In this document: in pieces, positions 9,057 through 17,229 of the stretch
Layout: every line of letters starts with the position of its first letter
Position numbering within the stretch: position 1 is the stretch's first letter
Assembly: GCA_035496935.1 (NCBI GenBank)
Contig: DATJED010000019.1
Span: 1-64,000 of the forward strand
Direction: 5' to 3'
DNA from: Pseudopedobacter sp035496935
Lineage (GTDB): Bacteria; Bacteroidota; Bacteroidia; Sphingobacteriales; Sphingobacteriaceae
Length of the DNA stretch: 64,000 nt
The notes under the pieces: model-generated
What the model saw: the letters and a program-made list of their open reading frames with translations, nothing else
What the model was told of the DNA's origin: nothing
Databases searched by the model: none
Translations under genes and position numbers: made by a program

Positions 9057-10124
9057 ATGAAAGATTTTCCTGTAACTGCCAAAAGATCGTTGGAACTTTT
9101 AGGCCTATTTTTATTAGGCTACATCATTTTGGTGGCAAGCAATATTATTATGCCACTGCTTTTAGCCTTTTTTTTAAGCATGTTGCTTTTGCCTGTTCAT
9201 AGGTTTCTCATCAGAAAAAAAGTACCAACATCTTTATCTATTATAGGCCCAATTTTAATTCTTTTAATCATAGCTGCGGGCTTAATCTGGTTTTTCTCTG
9301 CCCAAATTCAGCTTTTGGTCGATGATTTTCCTCAAATTAAAAAGAACATAAATACGCACCTCAATTCGCTAAGCCAATGGATCAGCGGTTTTACACATTT
9401 TTCTACCAAACAACAGGTAGAATTTATAAACGAGCAAAGTGATAAACTACTCAACAGTACCGGGGCCATTTTGGGAAGTGTTTTAGGATCTGTTTCTGGA
9501 GCGTTTATTTTCTTCGGATTATTGCCAATTTATATTTACCTCATCCTGGCCTACAAAAACCTGCTTCTGAAATTTTGTATCATGTGGTTTAGTGATGGCG
9601 ATTTGCCAAATGTAAAAGCAAGCATTAAACAAATAGAAAGCATTATCCAAAGTTATCTGATGGGTTTACTGATTCAGATTGCGTACATCACCGTTTTATT
9701 GGGAGGCATTCTTTGGATTATCGGAATAAAACATGCGCTACTTATAGGCGTGTTGTTTGCCATTTTAAATCTGATCCCTTATATCGGGGCACTTTTCGGG
9801 AATATTTTGGGCGTAATGTTAACAGTAAGCTCATCGCAGGAACTTTGGCCGATATTTACGGTTTTAATTGTAATTGCCGTAGTCCAATTTTTAGATAATA
9901 ATATTTTAATGCCTCGAATTGTGGGGTCAAAAGTTCAAATTAACAGCTTGGTAGCCATAGTGGGGATTGTTATTGCTGGAAGTTTGGCTGGTATCTCGGG
10001 TATGTTTTTAGCACTGCCGATAATAGCCGTATTAAAAATTGCGTTCGACCGTACAAAAGATTTCAAAAAATGGGGCGTACTCATCGGAACGGATGTTCCC
10101 GAAGAAAATCCCTTGCGGGAATAG
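9057..10124 (+). CDS. AI-2E family transporter
   Basis: 355 residues with about seven to eight hydrophobic segments: two close together at residues ~13-45, one at ~63-85, then after a ~65-residue hydrophilic loop further helices through the C-terminus. The sequences NLIPYIGALFGNILGVML and LDNNILMPRIVGSKVQINSLV are characteristic of the AI-2E (PF01594, formerly UPF0118) family. Members include the E. coli TqsA AI-2 exporter and Na+/H+ antiporter-like proteins. The actual substrate is unknown here and no luxS is in the window. It stands alone between a methyltransferase and a convergent outer-membrane protein gene. Confidence 0.85.
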   Translation: MKDFPVTAKRSLELLGLFLLGYIILVASNIIMPLLLAFFLSMLLLPVHRFLIRKKVPTSLSIIGPILILLIIAAGLIWFFSAQIQLLVDDFPQIKKNINTHLNSLSQWISGFTHFSTKQQVEFINEQSDKLLNSTGAILGSVLGSVSGAFIFFGLLPIYIYLILAYKNLLLKFCIMWFSDGDLPNVKASIKQIESIIQSYLMGLLIQIAYITVLLGGILWIIGIKHALLIGVLFAILNLIPYIGALFGNILGVMLTVSSSQELWPIFTVLIVIAVVQFLDNNILMPRIVGSKVQINSLVAIVGIVIAGSLAGISGMFLALPIIAVLKIAFDRTKDFKKWGVLIGTDVPEENPLRE

Positions 10125-10160
10125 CTCTTAAAAAAGATTTAGGACGAGCGGATTACATTA

Positions 10161-10188
10161 GCTTTGTGCCTTTGGCTTTCAGCCTCAA
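10161..10188. repeat. Heptamer array (RCTTTNN), 4 units
   Basis: Units GCTTTGT, GCCTTTG, GCTTTCA, GCCTCAA. The array covers the stop codon of the barrel gene that ends at 10185. See the findings for the whole family. Confidence 0.7.
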
Positions 10189-11312
10189 AAAGCTTCTCCT
10201 AACGAGATATAAAAGCCCGAAATTCTTTTTTCGCCGATAGGTTTTTCTCCCATCGCATAATCAAGTCTTAAGGCCAAACCTTTTTCTAAATCAAAAAAGA
10301 AGCGGGCGCCTACGCCGTAAGTAGGTTTAAAATCGGTTTGGCTGAAACTGTTTTTTCCGAATACTTTTCCAGCTCCACCGAAAGCCACTAAACCAAACCT
10401 TGGTATTGGTCTAAACCTGAGTTCTGCTTGTGAGGTTATTAAATTTTCATCCCTAAACCGACCGCTATAGTATGCCCGCATAAATTGGTCGTTTCCCAAT
10501 TGCCTAAGCATATAAAACGGGATGGTTTTATGACTAATCAATCCTTCATAAGTGGCGTTTAAAGCTAAATTCAAGGATTTTGTTAAAGTGTAGAAATTCC
10601 TTAAATCTGCTGTAACCAAGCTTCCATTATAATTAGGAGAACCAAAAAAATTAGGAGCATAACCATATTGTAACCTAGCATACAAACCCTTGGCAGGGTA
10701 CGGAACGTTATCTCTGGAATCATAAAAAGCGGTAGCTTTAAAGAGCATAAATTGTCCGCCATTTTTATCGTTCAAGTTTGGATTGGTGCTATAAATGCCA
10801 CCAGCCTCTTTATCGGTAAATTTTAAATTTTCATATTCAACGCCGCCTCCCAAGTAAAAATGGGTAAAAACTTTACGCTCCATTTCGCCGTTGAGCTTAA
10901 ATCTGCGCAGGTTTATCTTATCTTCATCGGCTAATAAAGTCTTATTCCCGATGCCATAAAAATTAAAAGGCTGATTCAAGAACTTTGCCTCCGCGATGTA
11001 ATGGTATTTATTATGGGATGCCCAAACATCGGTTTTAAAACTTATCTGAACCCTTTTTTTAGTACTAAAACCTACAACGCCGTAAGCTTGCGAAGCTTTA
11101 ATATTTGGATCATTTTTATCGGTGTAAAAAGAATAAATACCGGCTGCTCCCAAAGTTAAGCCGGCTTCTTGCGAATATCCAAATAGTGGAACCGGTAAAA
11201 AACTATTGTGGCGGGTAGTGTCATCAGAAAAAATCTTGTTTAAAATTTTCCGCTGTGCGCTCAGCTTTAGCGAACATAAAACAAGTAATATAACGTAAAA
11301 TATTTTTTTCAT
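10185..11312 (-). CDS. Omp85/BamA-TamA-like outer-membrane beta-barrel protein
   Basis: 375 residues. The signal peptide ends at KLSAQ (residue 19). The remainder is amphipathic strands ending in the aromatic C-terminus GEAF expected of an outer-membrane barrel. Segments such as FYDSRDNVPYPAKGLYARLQYGY, RQLGNDQFMRAYYSGRFRDENLITSQAELRFRPIPRFGLVAFGGAGKVF match the surface-antigen (D15) barrel, whose diagnostic strand contains the RGF/RxY-type motif. There are no POTRA domains, so it is a short, barrel-only family member as is common in Bacteroidota. Its function (assembly, transport or lipase-associated) is unknown. The stop codon lies inside a dispersed repeat. Confidence 0.75.
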   Translation of the reverse strand: MKKIFYVILLVLCSLKLSAQRKILNKIFSDDTTRHNSFLPVPLFGYSQEAGLTLGAAGIYSFYTDKNDPNIKASQAYGVVGFSTKKRVQISFKTDVWASHNKYHYIAEAKFLNQPFNFYGIGNKTLLADEDKINLRRFKLNGEMERKVFTHFYLGGGVEYENLKFTDKEAGGIYSTNPNLNDKNGGQFMLFKATAFYDSRDNVPYPAKGLYARLQYGYAPNFFGSPNYNGSLVTADLRNFYTLTKSLNLALNATYEGLISHKTIPFYMLRQLGNDQFMRAYYSGRFRDENLITSQAELRFRPIPRFGLVAFGGAGKVFGKNSFSQTDFKPTYGVGARFFFDLEKGLALRLDYAMGEKPIGEKRISGFYISLGEAF

Positions 11313-11343
11313 TCGGGAATAATTCTCTTAATAAATGCTTTTT

Positions 11344-11371
11344 GCTTTCGGCTTTCAGCCTTAAGCTTAAA
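11344..11371. repeat. Heptamer array (RCTTTNN), 4 units
   Basis: GCTTTCG, GCTTTCA, GCCTTAA, GCTTAAA, in the gap between two divergent genes. Confidence 0.7.
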
Positions 11372-11415
11372 AAAGCGCAATATAAAGGTTTAATTGCCAT
11401 CAAAAAACAAAGGTT

Positions 11416-11446
11416 TTCGTTCAGTCGGGGTAAAACGCTATTTTTG
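11416..11446 (+). promoter_or_regulatory. Promoter of the deoxyhypusine-synthase-like gene
   Basis: TATTTTTG (11439-11446) matches TAnnTTTG, with a TTCG at 11416-11419 as a poor -33 element (19-bp spacer). The start codon follows 18 bp downstream. Confidence 0.55.
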
Positions 11447-11464
11447 CAAAAAAATTGAATTACT

Positions 11465-12445
11465 ATGAGTAACGAAAGAGGTCCGATTTCCCAGTTTATT
11501 GAGAAGAACTATTTGCACTTTAACGCCGCAGCATTGATGGATGCGGCTAAAGGATATGAAGCCCATTTAGATGAGGGCGGTAAGATGATGATTACCCTTG
11601 CTGGCGCTATGAGTACGGCAGAATTGGGGATTTCTTTAGCCGAAATGATTAGACAAGATAAAGTTTCTATTATCTCTTGTACCGGTGCAAACTTGGAAGA
11701 AGATATTATGAATTTGGTTGCGCACTCGCATTATAAAAGAGTTCCAAACTACAGAGATTTAAGTCCGCAGGATGAGTGGGATTTGTTAGAGAATCATTAC
11801 AATCGCGTTACTGACACCTGCATACCAGAAGAAGAGGCTTTTAGAAGACTGCAAAAACATATCGAAAAAATATGGAAAGATGCAGAAGCTAATGTCGAAC
11901 GTTATTTTCCACATGAATACATGTACAAAATGCTTTTAAGTGGCGATTTGGAACAGTATTATGAAATTGATCCGAAGAACTCGTGGATGTTAGCTGCGGC
12001 TGAGAAAAACTTGCCAATAGTTGTTCCTGGATGGGAAGATTCTACAATGGGCAATATCTTTACATCGTATGTAATTAAGGGTCAGTTAAAAGCGACCACT
12101 ATGAAAAGCGGTATCGAATATATGGCTTGGTTGGCAGACTGGTATCCGAAAAATTCTGAGGGTAAAGGAATTGGTTTTTTCCAGATTGGTGGAGGAATTG
12201 CAGGAGATTTCCCGATTTGTGTAGTACCAATGCTTTATCAGGATATGGAAATGGAAAATATTCCTTTTTGGAGTTATTTCTGCCAAATTTCCGATTCTAC
12301 AACGTCGTACGGTTCTTACTCAGGTGCAGTGCCTAACGAGAAAATTACTTGGGGAAAATTGGATATCAACACACCAAAGTTTATTGTAGAGTCTGATGCT
12401 ACCATTGTAGTGCCTCTAATGTTCGCTTGGATTTTGAAACAGTAA
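11465..12445 (+). CDS. Deoxyhypusine synthase family protein
   Basis: 326 residues. The protein follows the deoxyhypusine synthase (DHS) fold: TLAGAMSTAELG and SIISCTGANLEED near the N-terminus, and near the C-terminus TWGKLD, whose lysine (Lys298) aligns with the catalytic Lys of eukaryotic DHS. The GGG segment reads GGGIAGDFPICVVPM where eukaryotic DHS has GGGxxKHH, so the conserved histidine pair is missing. Eukaryotic DHS transfers the butylamine group of spermidine to eIF5A. Bacteria lack eIF5A, and some bacterial homologues make homospermidine or other polyamines instead. A polyamine role is therefore likely but the product is unknown. No other polyamine gene is nearby. Confidence 0.8.
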   Translation: MSNERGPISQFIEKNYLHFNAAALMDAAKGYEAHLDEGGKMMITLAGAMSTAELGISLAEMIRQDKVSIISCTGANLEEDIMNLVAHSHYKRVPNYRDLSPQDEWDLLENHYNRVTDTCIPEEEAFRRLQKHIEKIWKDAEANVERYFPHEYMYKMLLSGDLEQYYEIDPKNSWMLAAAEKNLPIVVPGWEDSTMGNIFTSYVIKGQLKATTMKSGIEYMAWLADWYPKNSEGKGIGFFQIGGGIAGDFPICVVPMLYQDMEMENIPFWSYFCQISDSTTSYGSYSGAVPNEKITWGKLDINTPKFIVESDATIVVPLMFAWILKQ

Positions 12446-12458
12446 TTTCGCGAAAAGC

Positions 12459-12492
12459 GGAAGACTTAAAGTCGAAGACAGAAAGTTTAAAA
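12459..12492. repeat. Heptamer array on the complementary strand
   Basis: Read on the minus strand the units are ACTTTCT, GTCTTCG, ACTTTAA, GTCTTCC, GCTTTTC. More degenerate than the other copies. Confidence 0.5.
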
Positions 12493-12495
12493 ATA

Positions 12496-12529
12496 AAAAA
12501 GGGATTTATCATTGGATAAATCCCTTTTT
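12496..12529. terminator. Bidirectional terminator between convergent genes
   Basis: A perfect 15-bp stem, AAAAAGGGATTTATC / GATAAATCCCTTTTT, with loop ATTG. A/T tracts on both sides let it serve both strands. Confidence 0.9.
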
Positions 12530-12555
12530 GCTTGCTGAATTTACGTCAATATTCA

Positions 12556-12590
12556 GCTTTAAGCCTTCGGCTTTTTGCTTTAAGCTTTAT
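12556..12590. repeat. Heptamer array (RCTTTNN), 5 units
   Basis: GCTTTAA, GCCTTCG, GCTTTTT, GCTTTAA, GCTTTAT. The last unit overlaps the stop codon of the NTF2-like gene ending at 12587. Confidence 0.75.
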
Positions 12591-13015
12591 ATCTTATAAG
12601 CCTGTCTCGCCAATAATTTCCATTCGCCGTTTGCTTGCTTGGTAAACACCAACATAATTCCTAGATAAACTTCGCCAGGATTGCCGTTGTCATTTGTTTT
12701 TGCATATAAATTGTGTCTAACAATTGCGGTGTTGCCATCAATTAAAATGCTTTGTTTGGTGATATCAATAGTTACAAAATCTGATTGATTGGTTACTAAA
12801 GCCTGCACAAATTCCGCTTTATTCTGAATTTTTCCGCTCGAGTGCCCATAGCTTAAGCTGTCATTTGCAATGTATTCCAAATCCGCCTGACGACCACTAA
12901 TCAAAGCATTAACTAAATAAGTCACAGCGTTTTCTACTTCGGCTTTTTTATCCTGTGCTTTTAAATTTAGGCCAATCACCGAAATCAAAAGAAAGAACAA
13001 TACTGTTTTTTTCAT
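12587..13015 (-). CDS. Secreted NTF2/SnoaL-like protein (DUF4440 type)
   Basis: 142 residues with a signal peptide ending at LKAQ (residue 21). The mature part has the layout of a small NTF2-like cone fold: an N-terminal helix with AVTYLVNALISGRQADLEYIANDSLSYGHSSGKIQNKAEFVQAL, then strands with AIVRHNLYAK and VYLGIMLVFTKQANGEWKLLARQAYKI. Such proteins bind small ligands or are unassigned. Two acidic/His positions (ANDSLSYGHSSG) are typical of the DUF4440 set. Nothing in the context suggests a substrate. It converges with the DHS-like gene across a bidirectional terminator. Confidence 0.75.
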   Translation of the reverse strand: MKKTVLFFLLISVIGLNLKAQDKKAEVENAVTYLVNALISGRQADLEYIANDSLSYGHSSGKIQNKAEFVQALVTNQSDFVTIDITKQSILIDGNTAIVRHNLYAKTNDNGNPGEVYLGIMLVFTKQANGEWKLLARQAYKI

Positions 13016-13099
13016 ATCTATAATTGTTTAATGTGCTACTAAAATAGCTGTTTTTGGTTTAATGTAAATATTAAAAATCGTTAAAGTTGCCATTTCTTT

Positions 13100-13268
13100 A
13101 GTACATGTCATTTTTTTACCACATAGAAACATAGGTATTCAATCCAGATATATCGGGAGGATTTCGTAGTTACACACAGGTTGCTGAAGCCTTGCTTCAG
13201 CCAACTATGCCGTCCTTTGAGCTTTAAAAGCTATGTATCTATGTGGTTTCATTTTTTTGTCATGTACT
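13100..13268. repeat. MITE-like inverted-repeat element (~169 bp)
   Basis: The ends AGTACATG (13100-13107) and CATGTACT (13261-13268) are perfect complements. Further in, CCACATAGAAACATAG (13119-13134) pairs with CTATGTATCTATGTGG (about 13231-13246) at 15 of 16 positions. At the centre is an inner hairpin GTTGCTGAAGC-CTT-GCTTCAGCCAAC (one bulge). There is no coding potential. The nested inverted repeats suggest a non-autonomous mobile element or a REP-like element. It fills the 300-bp gap before the aminotransferase gene. Confidence 0.65.
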
Positions 13269-13288
13269 TAATACCATTTCAATTTTTT

Positions 13289-13296
13289 TAACTTTG
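13289..13296 (+). promoter_or_regulatory. -7 box of the aminotransferase gene
   Basis: TAACTTTG matches TAnnTTTG, 19 bp before the ATG at 13316. No well-spaced -33 element is seen. Confidence 0.45.
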
Positions 13297-13315
13297 GCAT
13301 ATTATTTAAAAATTC

Positions 13316-14572
13316 ATGAAAGTATCTGCATTAGCACAATCATTAGTTGGGTCCGAAATTATTAAAATTGCTGGCGAAGTAAATGAGATGAAGGCAAAGG
13401 GAATTGCAATCGCTAACCTTACCATCGGCGATTTCGACCCAAATTTATTCCCAATTCCAAAAGTTTTGGAAGATAATATCGTGAAAGCTTATGCGGCGCA
13501 TCAAACCAATTATCCGCCGGCAGATGGTGTTTTATCATTGAGAGAAAGCGTTTCCAGATTTTTAAATAAAAGGTTAGGCTTAGTTTACGATGCAAAAAGT
13601 GAAATTTTAATTTCCGGAGGTTCCAGACCGTTAATTTACGCTACATATTTGGCTTTGATTGATGCTGGCGATACGGTAATTTATCCCGCACCATCCTGGA
13701 ACAACAACCATTACGTACATCTTTTAGGCGCAAACGGAATTGCGGTGCCAACTTCTCCGGAAAACAACTTTATGCCAACTGGCGCAGAATTAAAACCTTA
13801 TTTAAAAGGAGCAACTTTATTGGCTTTATGCTCGCCATTAAACCCAACGGGGACAATGTTCTCTGCCGAAGGCTTAAAAGAAATTTGCGAATTGGTATTG
13901 GCGGAAAATCAACAAAGAGGAGCCGACGAAAAACCATTGTATATACTTTACGATCAGATTTATTCGCAACTAACTTTTGGCAATCATCAACACGTTGACC
14001 CGGTAAGTTTAGTTCCAGCGTTAAGAGATTATACTATTTTTATCGATGGAAGCTCAAAATGCTTTGCTGCAACTGGGGTTAGAGTAGGTTGGGGTTTTGG
14101 TCCTGCAACTATTATTAGCAAAATGAAAGCAATTGTTGGGCACATGGGCGCTTGGTCGCCGAAAGCTGAACAGGTTGCAACGGCGCATTTTATTGACGAT
14201 GAACAGGCTGTAGATGGATTTTTGGAAGCTTTTAAGGCGAAGGTGAAGACCAGTTTAGACAGTCTTTATGCAGGATTAACCAAATTAAAACAAGAAGGTT
14301 TGGCTATTGATGCAATTGAACCTATGGGCGCAATTTACCTCACGATAAAAATAGATTACGTTGGAAAAACAACGCCTAATGGTGAAGTTTTAGATACGCC
14401 AACCAAACTGAATTTTTATTTAATTAAGGAAGCTAATATTGCTTTGGTACCGTTTTCTGCTTTCGGTACGGAAGAAATGTGCTGGTACAGAGCTTCGGTT
14501 GGTGCTTGTTCTGCCGAGGAGATTGAAAGTAAAATTCCTGCTCTTAGAGAAGCGTTGTTGAGCTTGAAATAG
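13316..14572 (+). CDS. Class I/II pyridoxal-phosphate aminotransferase
   Basis: 418 residues, of normal length for aspartate-aminotransferase-type enzymes. Visible landmarks are NLTIGDFDP and NYPPADGVLSLRESV (substrate/cofactor pocket), CSPLNPTG with the Asn that contacts PLP, YDQIYSQL, and GSSKCFAATGVRVGW, where Lys248 is the Schiff-base lysine, followed by the conserved Arg. The C-terminal RASVG contains the carboxylate-binding Arg. Likely substrates are aspartate or other amino acids with 2-oxoglutarate; the exact specificity cannot be decided. It is a single gene downstream of the MITE-like element. Confidence 0.88.
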   Translation: MKVSALAQSLVGSEIIKIAGEVNEMKAKGIAIANLTIGDFDPNLFPIPKVLEDNIVKAYAAHQTNYPPADGVLSLRESVSRFLNKRLGLVYDAKSEILISGGSRPLIYATYLALIDAGDTVIYPAPSWNNNHYVHLLGANGIAVPTSPENNFMPTGAELKPYLKGATLLALCSPLNPTGTMFSAEGLKEICELVLAENQQRGADEKPLYILYDQIYSQLTFGNHQHVDPVSLVPALRDYTIFIDGSSKCFAATGVRVGWGFGPATIISKMKAIVGHMGAWSPKAEQVATAHFIDDEQAVDGFLEAFKAKVKTSLDSLYAGLTKLKQEGLAIDAIEPMGAIYLTIKIDYVGKTTPNGEVLDTPTKLNFYLIKEANIALVPFSAFGTEEMCWYRASVGACSAEEIESKIPALREALLSLK

Positions 14573-14716
14573 AGACAAAAGTGGTTTTAATGCCGATATC
14601 CGTTGTCAGTTCTGCATCAGAATCGATCTTCATAATTCTTCTTTAATCATTTCGTTTTGAATAGTTGGAGTTTTGGATTTGTAGTCTTCTTCTTATTTTC
14701 TTTCTAAATAGCTCAA

Positions 14717-14783
14717 AATTTTCATGTCGATTCAATTGACATGTTGTTTTTTCATATCGATTCAATCGACATAAAAAAACAAC
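14717..14783. repeat. Tandem hairpin repeat (TTTTCATRTCGATTCAATYGACAT) with 20-bp stem
   Basis: Two direct copies of a ~26-bp near-palindromic unit (around 14718-14743 and 14746-14772). The segment 14743-14783 folds into a hairpin with a 20-bp stem (18 Watson-Crick pairs, 2 wobble) that begins GTTGTTTTTT and ends AAAAAACAAC. It lies between convergent genes and could terminate either strand. Confidence 0.6.
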
Positions 14784-14829
14784 AAATAATTTACAACTGA
14801 TTACGTCTTAGAAAAAAATGCGCTACAGA

Positions 14830-15960
14830 TTAGTTGTTTTTGACAATCCGTTGTACTGTGGTTCCGTTTGCACTTGCAAGATGTATAAGGTACATGCCTC
14901 TAGGATAAGATGACAAATTCAGATTAATACTATTTCCGAAATTTGTAATATTAACTGTATTTAATATTTTTCCTGATATATCAGATAAGGTTACTTTGCT
15001 GTACTTTTTGTTGCCGAAATTTATATTTACTAAATCTGAGGTAGGATTAGGATAGATTTTTAGGCTTAATTCCGAAATATCAAAGTTTAAAGCTTTTTCG
15101 CCAAGTTGGGTTGTTTTTCCATTCTTATCAAGCTGTATCAATTTGTAATAATTATTGCCACTTAGTGGATCTCTATCGTAAAAAGTGTATTTGTGTGCGG
15201 TGTTTGTTGTTCCATTTCCGTCCAGTTCTCCTATTTTCACAAACTGTTTGTCATCGCCACTGCGGTAAATTACAAAGCTTTTATTATTTTGTTCTGATGC
15301 TGTTTTCCAACTAATTTCAGCATAATCATTAGCTTTTTGTATCTCATAACTTATCAGGTTTACAGGAAGTGTATTTGCCGAAATGTCTGCCAATGTGATA
15401 TTAGAAAATCCTAAGATCTCTGGTTTTGAACCAACAGCTACAAATGTAATTCTAATTTCGGCTACGTTAGCGTAGCCCGCTGCTGGCCATGCATTGGTAA
15501 ATGGAATGTCCTTTAACTTTAATATGGCATTTTTGCCAATATTTACATTTGAAGATATTGAATGTGTAGCTATGGGATTACCAGTTGTGTTATAAACTAC
15601 AATTGTAAACGTTGAATAAGCTTTGGCAATCTCGGTACCCCCGGCATAAGTATATAGTGCTATATCTTTTAAAGTAAACTTTTTGCAAACAGTAGTGCCT
15701 TCGGCTTTGATGATAAGTGTTGATTGCTGACCAGCCACTTGTCCAGCCGAAGCGTCATATAAGCCTTGGAATCCATCGTCAACATAACTGTTACTAATTT
15801 TAAACTTATCTCCTTGGGTTTTAAATTGGGAACCGCCACTATCATCAGTGCCTAAATTATTAAAAACATAGGTTCCGTCGGCTGTGCCGGTCTGAGCGAT
15901 AGAAAAATGATAGGAAATGGATAAAGCAAAAAAAATGATCAATCGTAGAGTTTGTCTCAT
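14830..15960 (-). CDS. Secreted protein with T9SS type A sorting domain
   Basis: 376 residues. A signal peptide ends near SIAQ (residue 23). The N-terminal ~180 residues form an unrecognised beta-rich domain that includes a TYVFNNLGTDDSGG segment. Next comes an FN3-like block typical of these proteins (residues ~195-290: LPVNLISYE, AEISWKTASEQNNKSFVIYRS, NYYKLIQLDKNGKT). The last 80 residues are a T9SS type A domain (LKIYPNPTSDLVNI, VTLSDISGKIL, YPRGMYLIHL, TVQRIVKNN). Export through type IX secretion and surface display or release is inferred. No carbohydrate-active or protease domain was recognised. Confidence 0.8.
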   Translation of the reverse strand: MRQTLRLIIFFALSISYHFSIAQTGTADGTYVFNNLGTDDSGGSQFKTQGDKFKISNSYVDDGFQGLYDASAGQVAGQQSTLIIKAEGTTVCKKFTLKDIALYTYAGGTEIAKAYSTFTIVVYNTTGNPIATHSISSNVNIGKNAILKLKDIPFTNAWPAAGYANVAEIRITFVAVGSKPEILGFSNITLADISANTLPVNLISYEIQKANDYAEISWKTASEQNNKSFVIYRSGDDKQFVKIGELDGNGTTNTAHKYTFYDRDPLSGNNYYKLIQLDKNGKTTQLGEKALNFDISELSLKIYPNPTSDLVNINFGNKKYSKVTLSDISGKILNTVNITNFGNSINLNLSSYPRGMYLIHLASANGTTVQRIVKNN

Positions 15961-16142
15961 AATAAGAGGTGGATAAAATTTCTGTGTAATTGCAGTAAAT
16001 GCTGGATTATTCTATCTTTTTTACGTTATGAAAAGAATTAGGTTACGAAAAAATAGGCAGATGGCTAACAAATCTTCTTTTAAGAGATTGTGATGGGTAA
16101 GGAATCTTAGTTGTAAAAGAAATAAGATAGGGAGAGAAGAAT

Positions 16143-17150
16143 TTAAAAAGTGTGTTTCCCGTTAATCCGATACCGCAAAGAAAAAGCTTGTTGACTATCG
16201 ATAATATTATTTAAAAAGTGAAAGCTAAAAACAAAACCACCGTTTATATTTTTGTAGCAAATTGGTGTCCAGCCTAAATCTAAGCGGTCATATTGTTTTG
16301 CGTTATAGAACACGTCACCATTTATTAAGTGATGTCCTTCGCCGGCGTAAAAGGTGTTTTTTAAACTGAACTGTTTATAACCCGCATATAAATAGGTGAT
16401 GAAACCTTTCGGCGTTTGGATGCCGGTTACATTTCTGGTTCTTTCGATAGAAATCATGGGACCAGCGCTGATAGTTAACGAATCTAAAAAGGTTTTTCTG
16501 CCAAAATCTAATCCAAACTGTAATTGCACCGCTCCGTTATCTTCTAAATGTTGCCCCGGAGGCGAAATGCCTGAAAGTGCATTATGGAACATATAAGCAT
16601 AATGACTTACATAAAACATTCCGGGTTGATATTTTCCCGAAAATCCGAATAAAAAAGTTTCTCGGTCGGTGTCGGTTTGTTTGCCGGTCCAATCAATCCA
16701 AAGGTTTTGTTTGAAGTTTTTTGTTTGATATTGGTAAAGCATCCCCTCAATATTGGGACGGAAATAGTTTAAAGTATCAGAAAGTAAGGCAATAGGATAA
16801 TCGTCAATTAAGCCTAAACGTGGGAAAGCTCCGATAAAGAAGGTGTGTTTTTGTTTTTGATATTGATAGTAAACTACCGGATCAACTTTATCAGCGAAAT
16901 CTTTTGAACCAAACTGCTTTAATACATTAACACCAACTCTAAACCTGTGAACGCTATCAATTAGCACACCAATTTCAGGAGAAAAACGGGCACCAAAATA
17001 AGTAGGGGAGTATCTGTTGGATTTTGCGTATTCTCTGTTATCCACAAAACCATGAAAATTAATAGCACCTTCCAAAGTTTGGGCTATCCCATATTTTTGG
17101 TTCGCTAGTATCAAAACCAGTAAAATAAATAAGTGCTTTTTTAATCTCAT
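16143..17150 (-). CDS. Outer-membrane protein of unknown function
   Basis: 335 residues. A signal peptide ends near GIAQ (residue 24). The rest consists of alternating amphipathic strands rich in Tyr, Phe, Gly and Asp and ends INGKHTF with a terminal Phe, the pattern of an outer-membrane beta-barrel. I do not recognise a family. It lies downstream of the sucAB terminator on the same strand, so it has its own promoter, which I could not place. Alternatives are a porin-like channel or a conserved hypothetical barrel. Confidence 0.65.
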   Translation of the reverse strand: MRLKKHLFILLVLILANQKYGIAQTLEGAINFHGFVDNREYAKSNRYSPTYFGARFSPEIGVLIDSVHRFRVGVNVLKQFGSKDFADKVDPVVYYQYQKQKHTFFIGAFPRLGLIDDYPIALLSDTLNYFRPNIEGMLYQYQTKNFKQNLWIDWTGKQTDTDRETFLFGFSGKYQPGMFYVSHYAYMFHNALSGISPPGQHLEDNGAVQLQFGLDFGRKTFLDSLTISAGPMISIERTRNVTGIQTPKGFITYLYAGYKQFSLKNTFYAGEGHHLINGDVFYNAKQYDRLDLGWTPICYKNINGGFVFSFHFLNNIIDSQQAFSLRYRINGKHTF

Positions 17151-17177
17151 TTCAATTATGCTTTCCCAAATAAAACA

Positions 17178-17210
17178 AAAACCTCTGAACTTTAAAAGCG
17201 CAGAGGTTTT
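17178..17210 (-). terminator. Terminator of the sucAB operon
   Basis: AAAACCTCTG (17178-17187) pairs with CAGAGGTTTT (17201-17210). On the minus strand it is followed by TGTTTTATTT. Confidence 0.8.
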
Positions 17211-17229
17211 ACTATTGATAATCGTAAAA

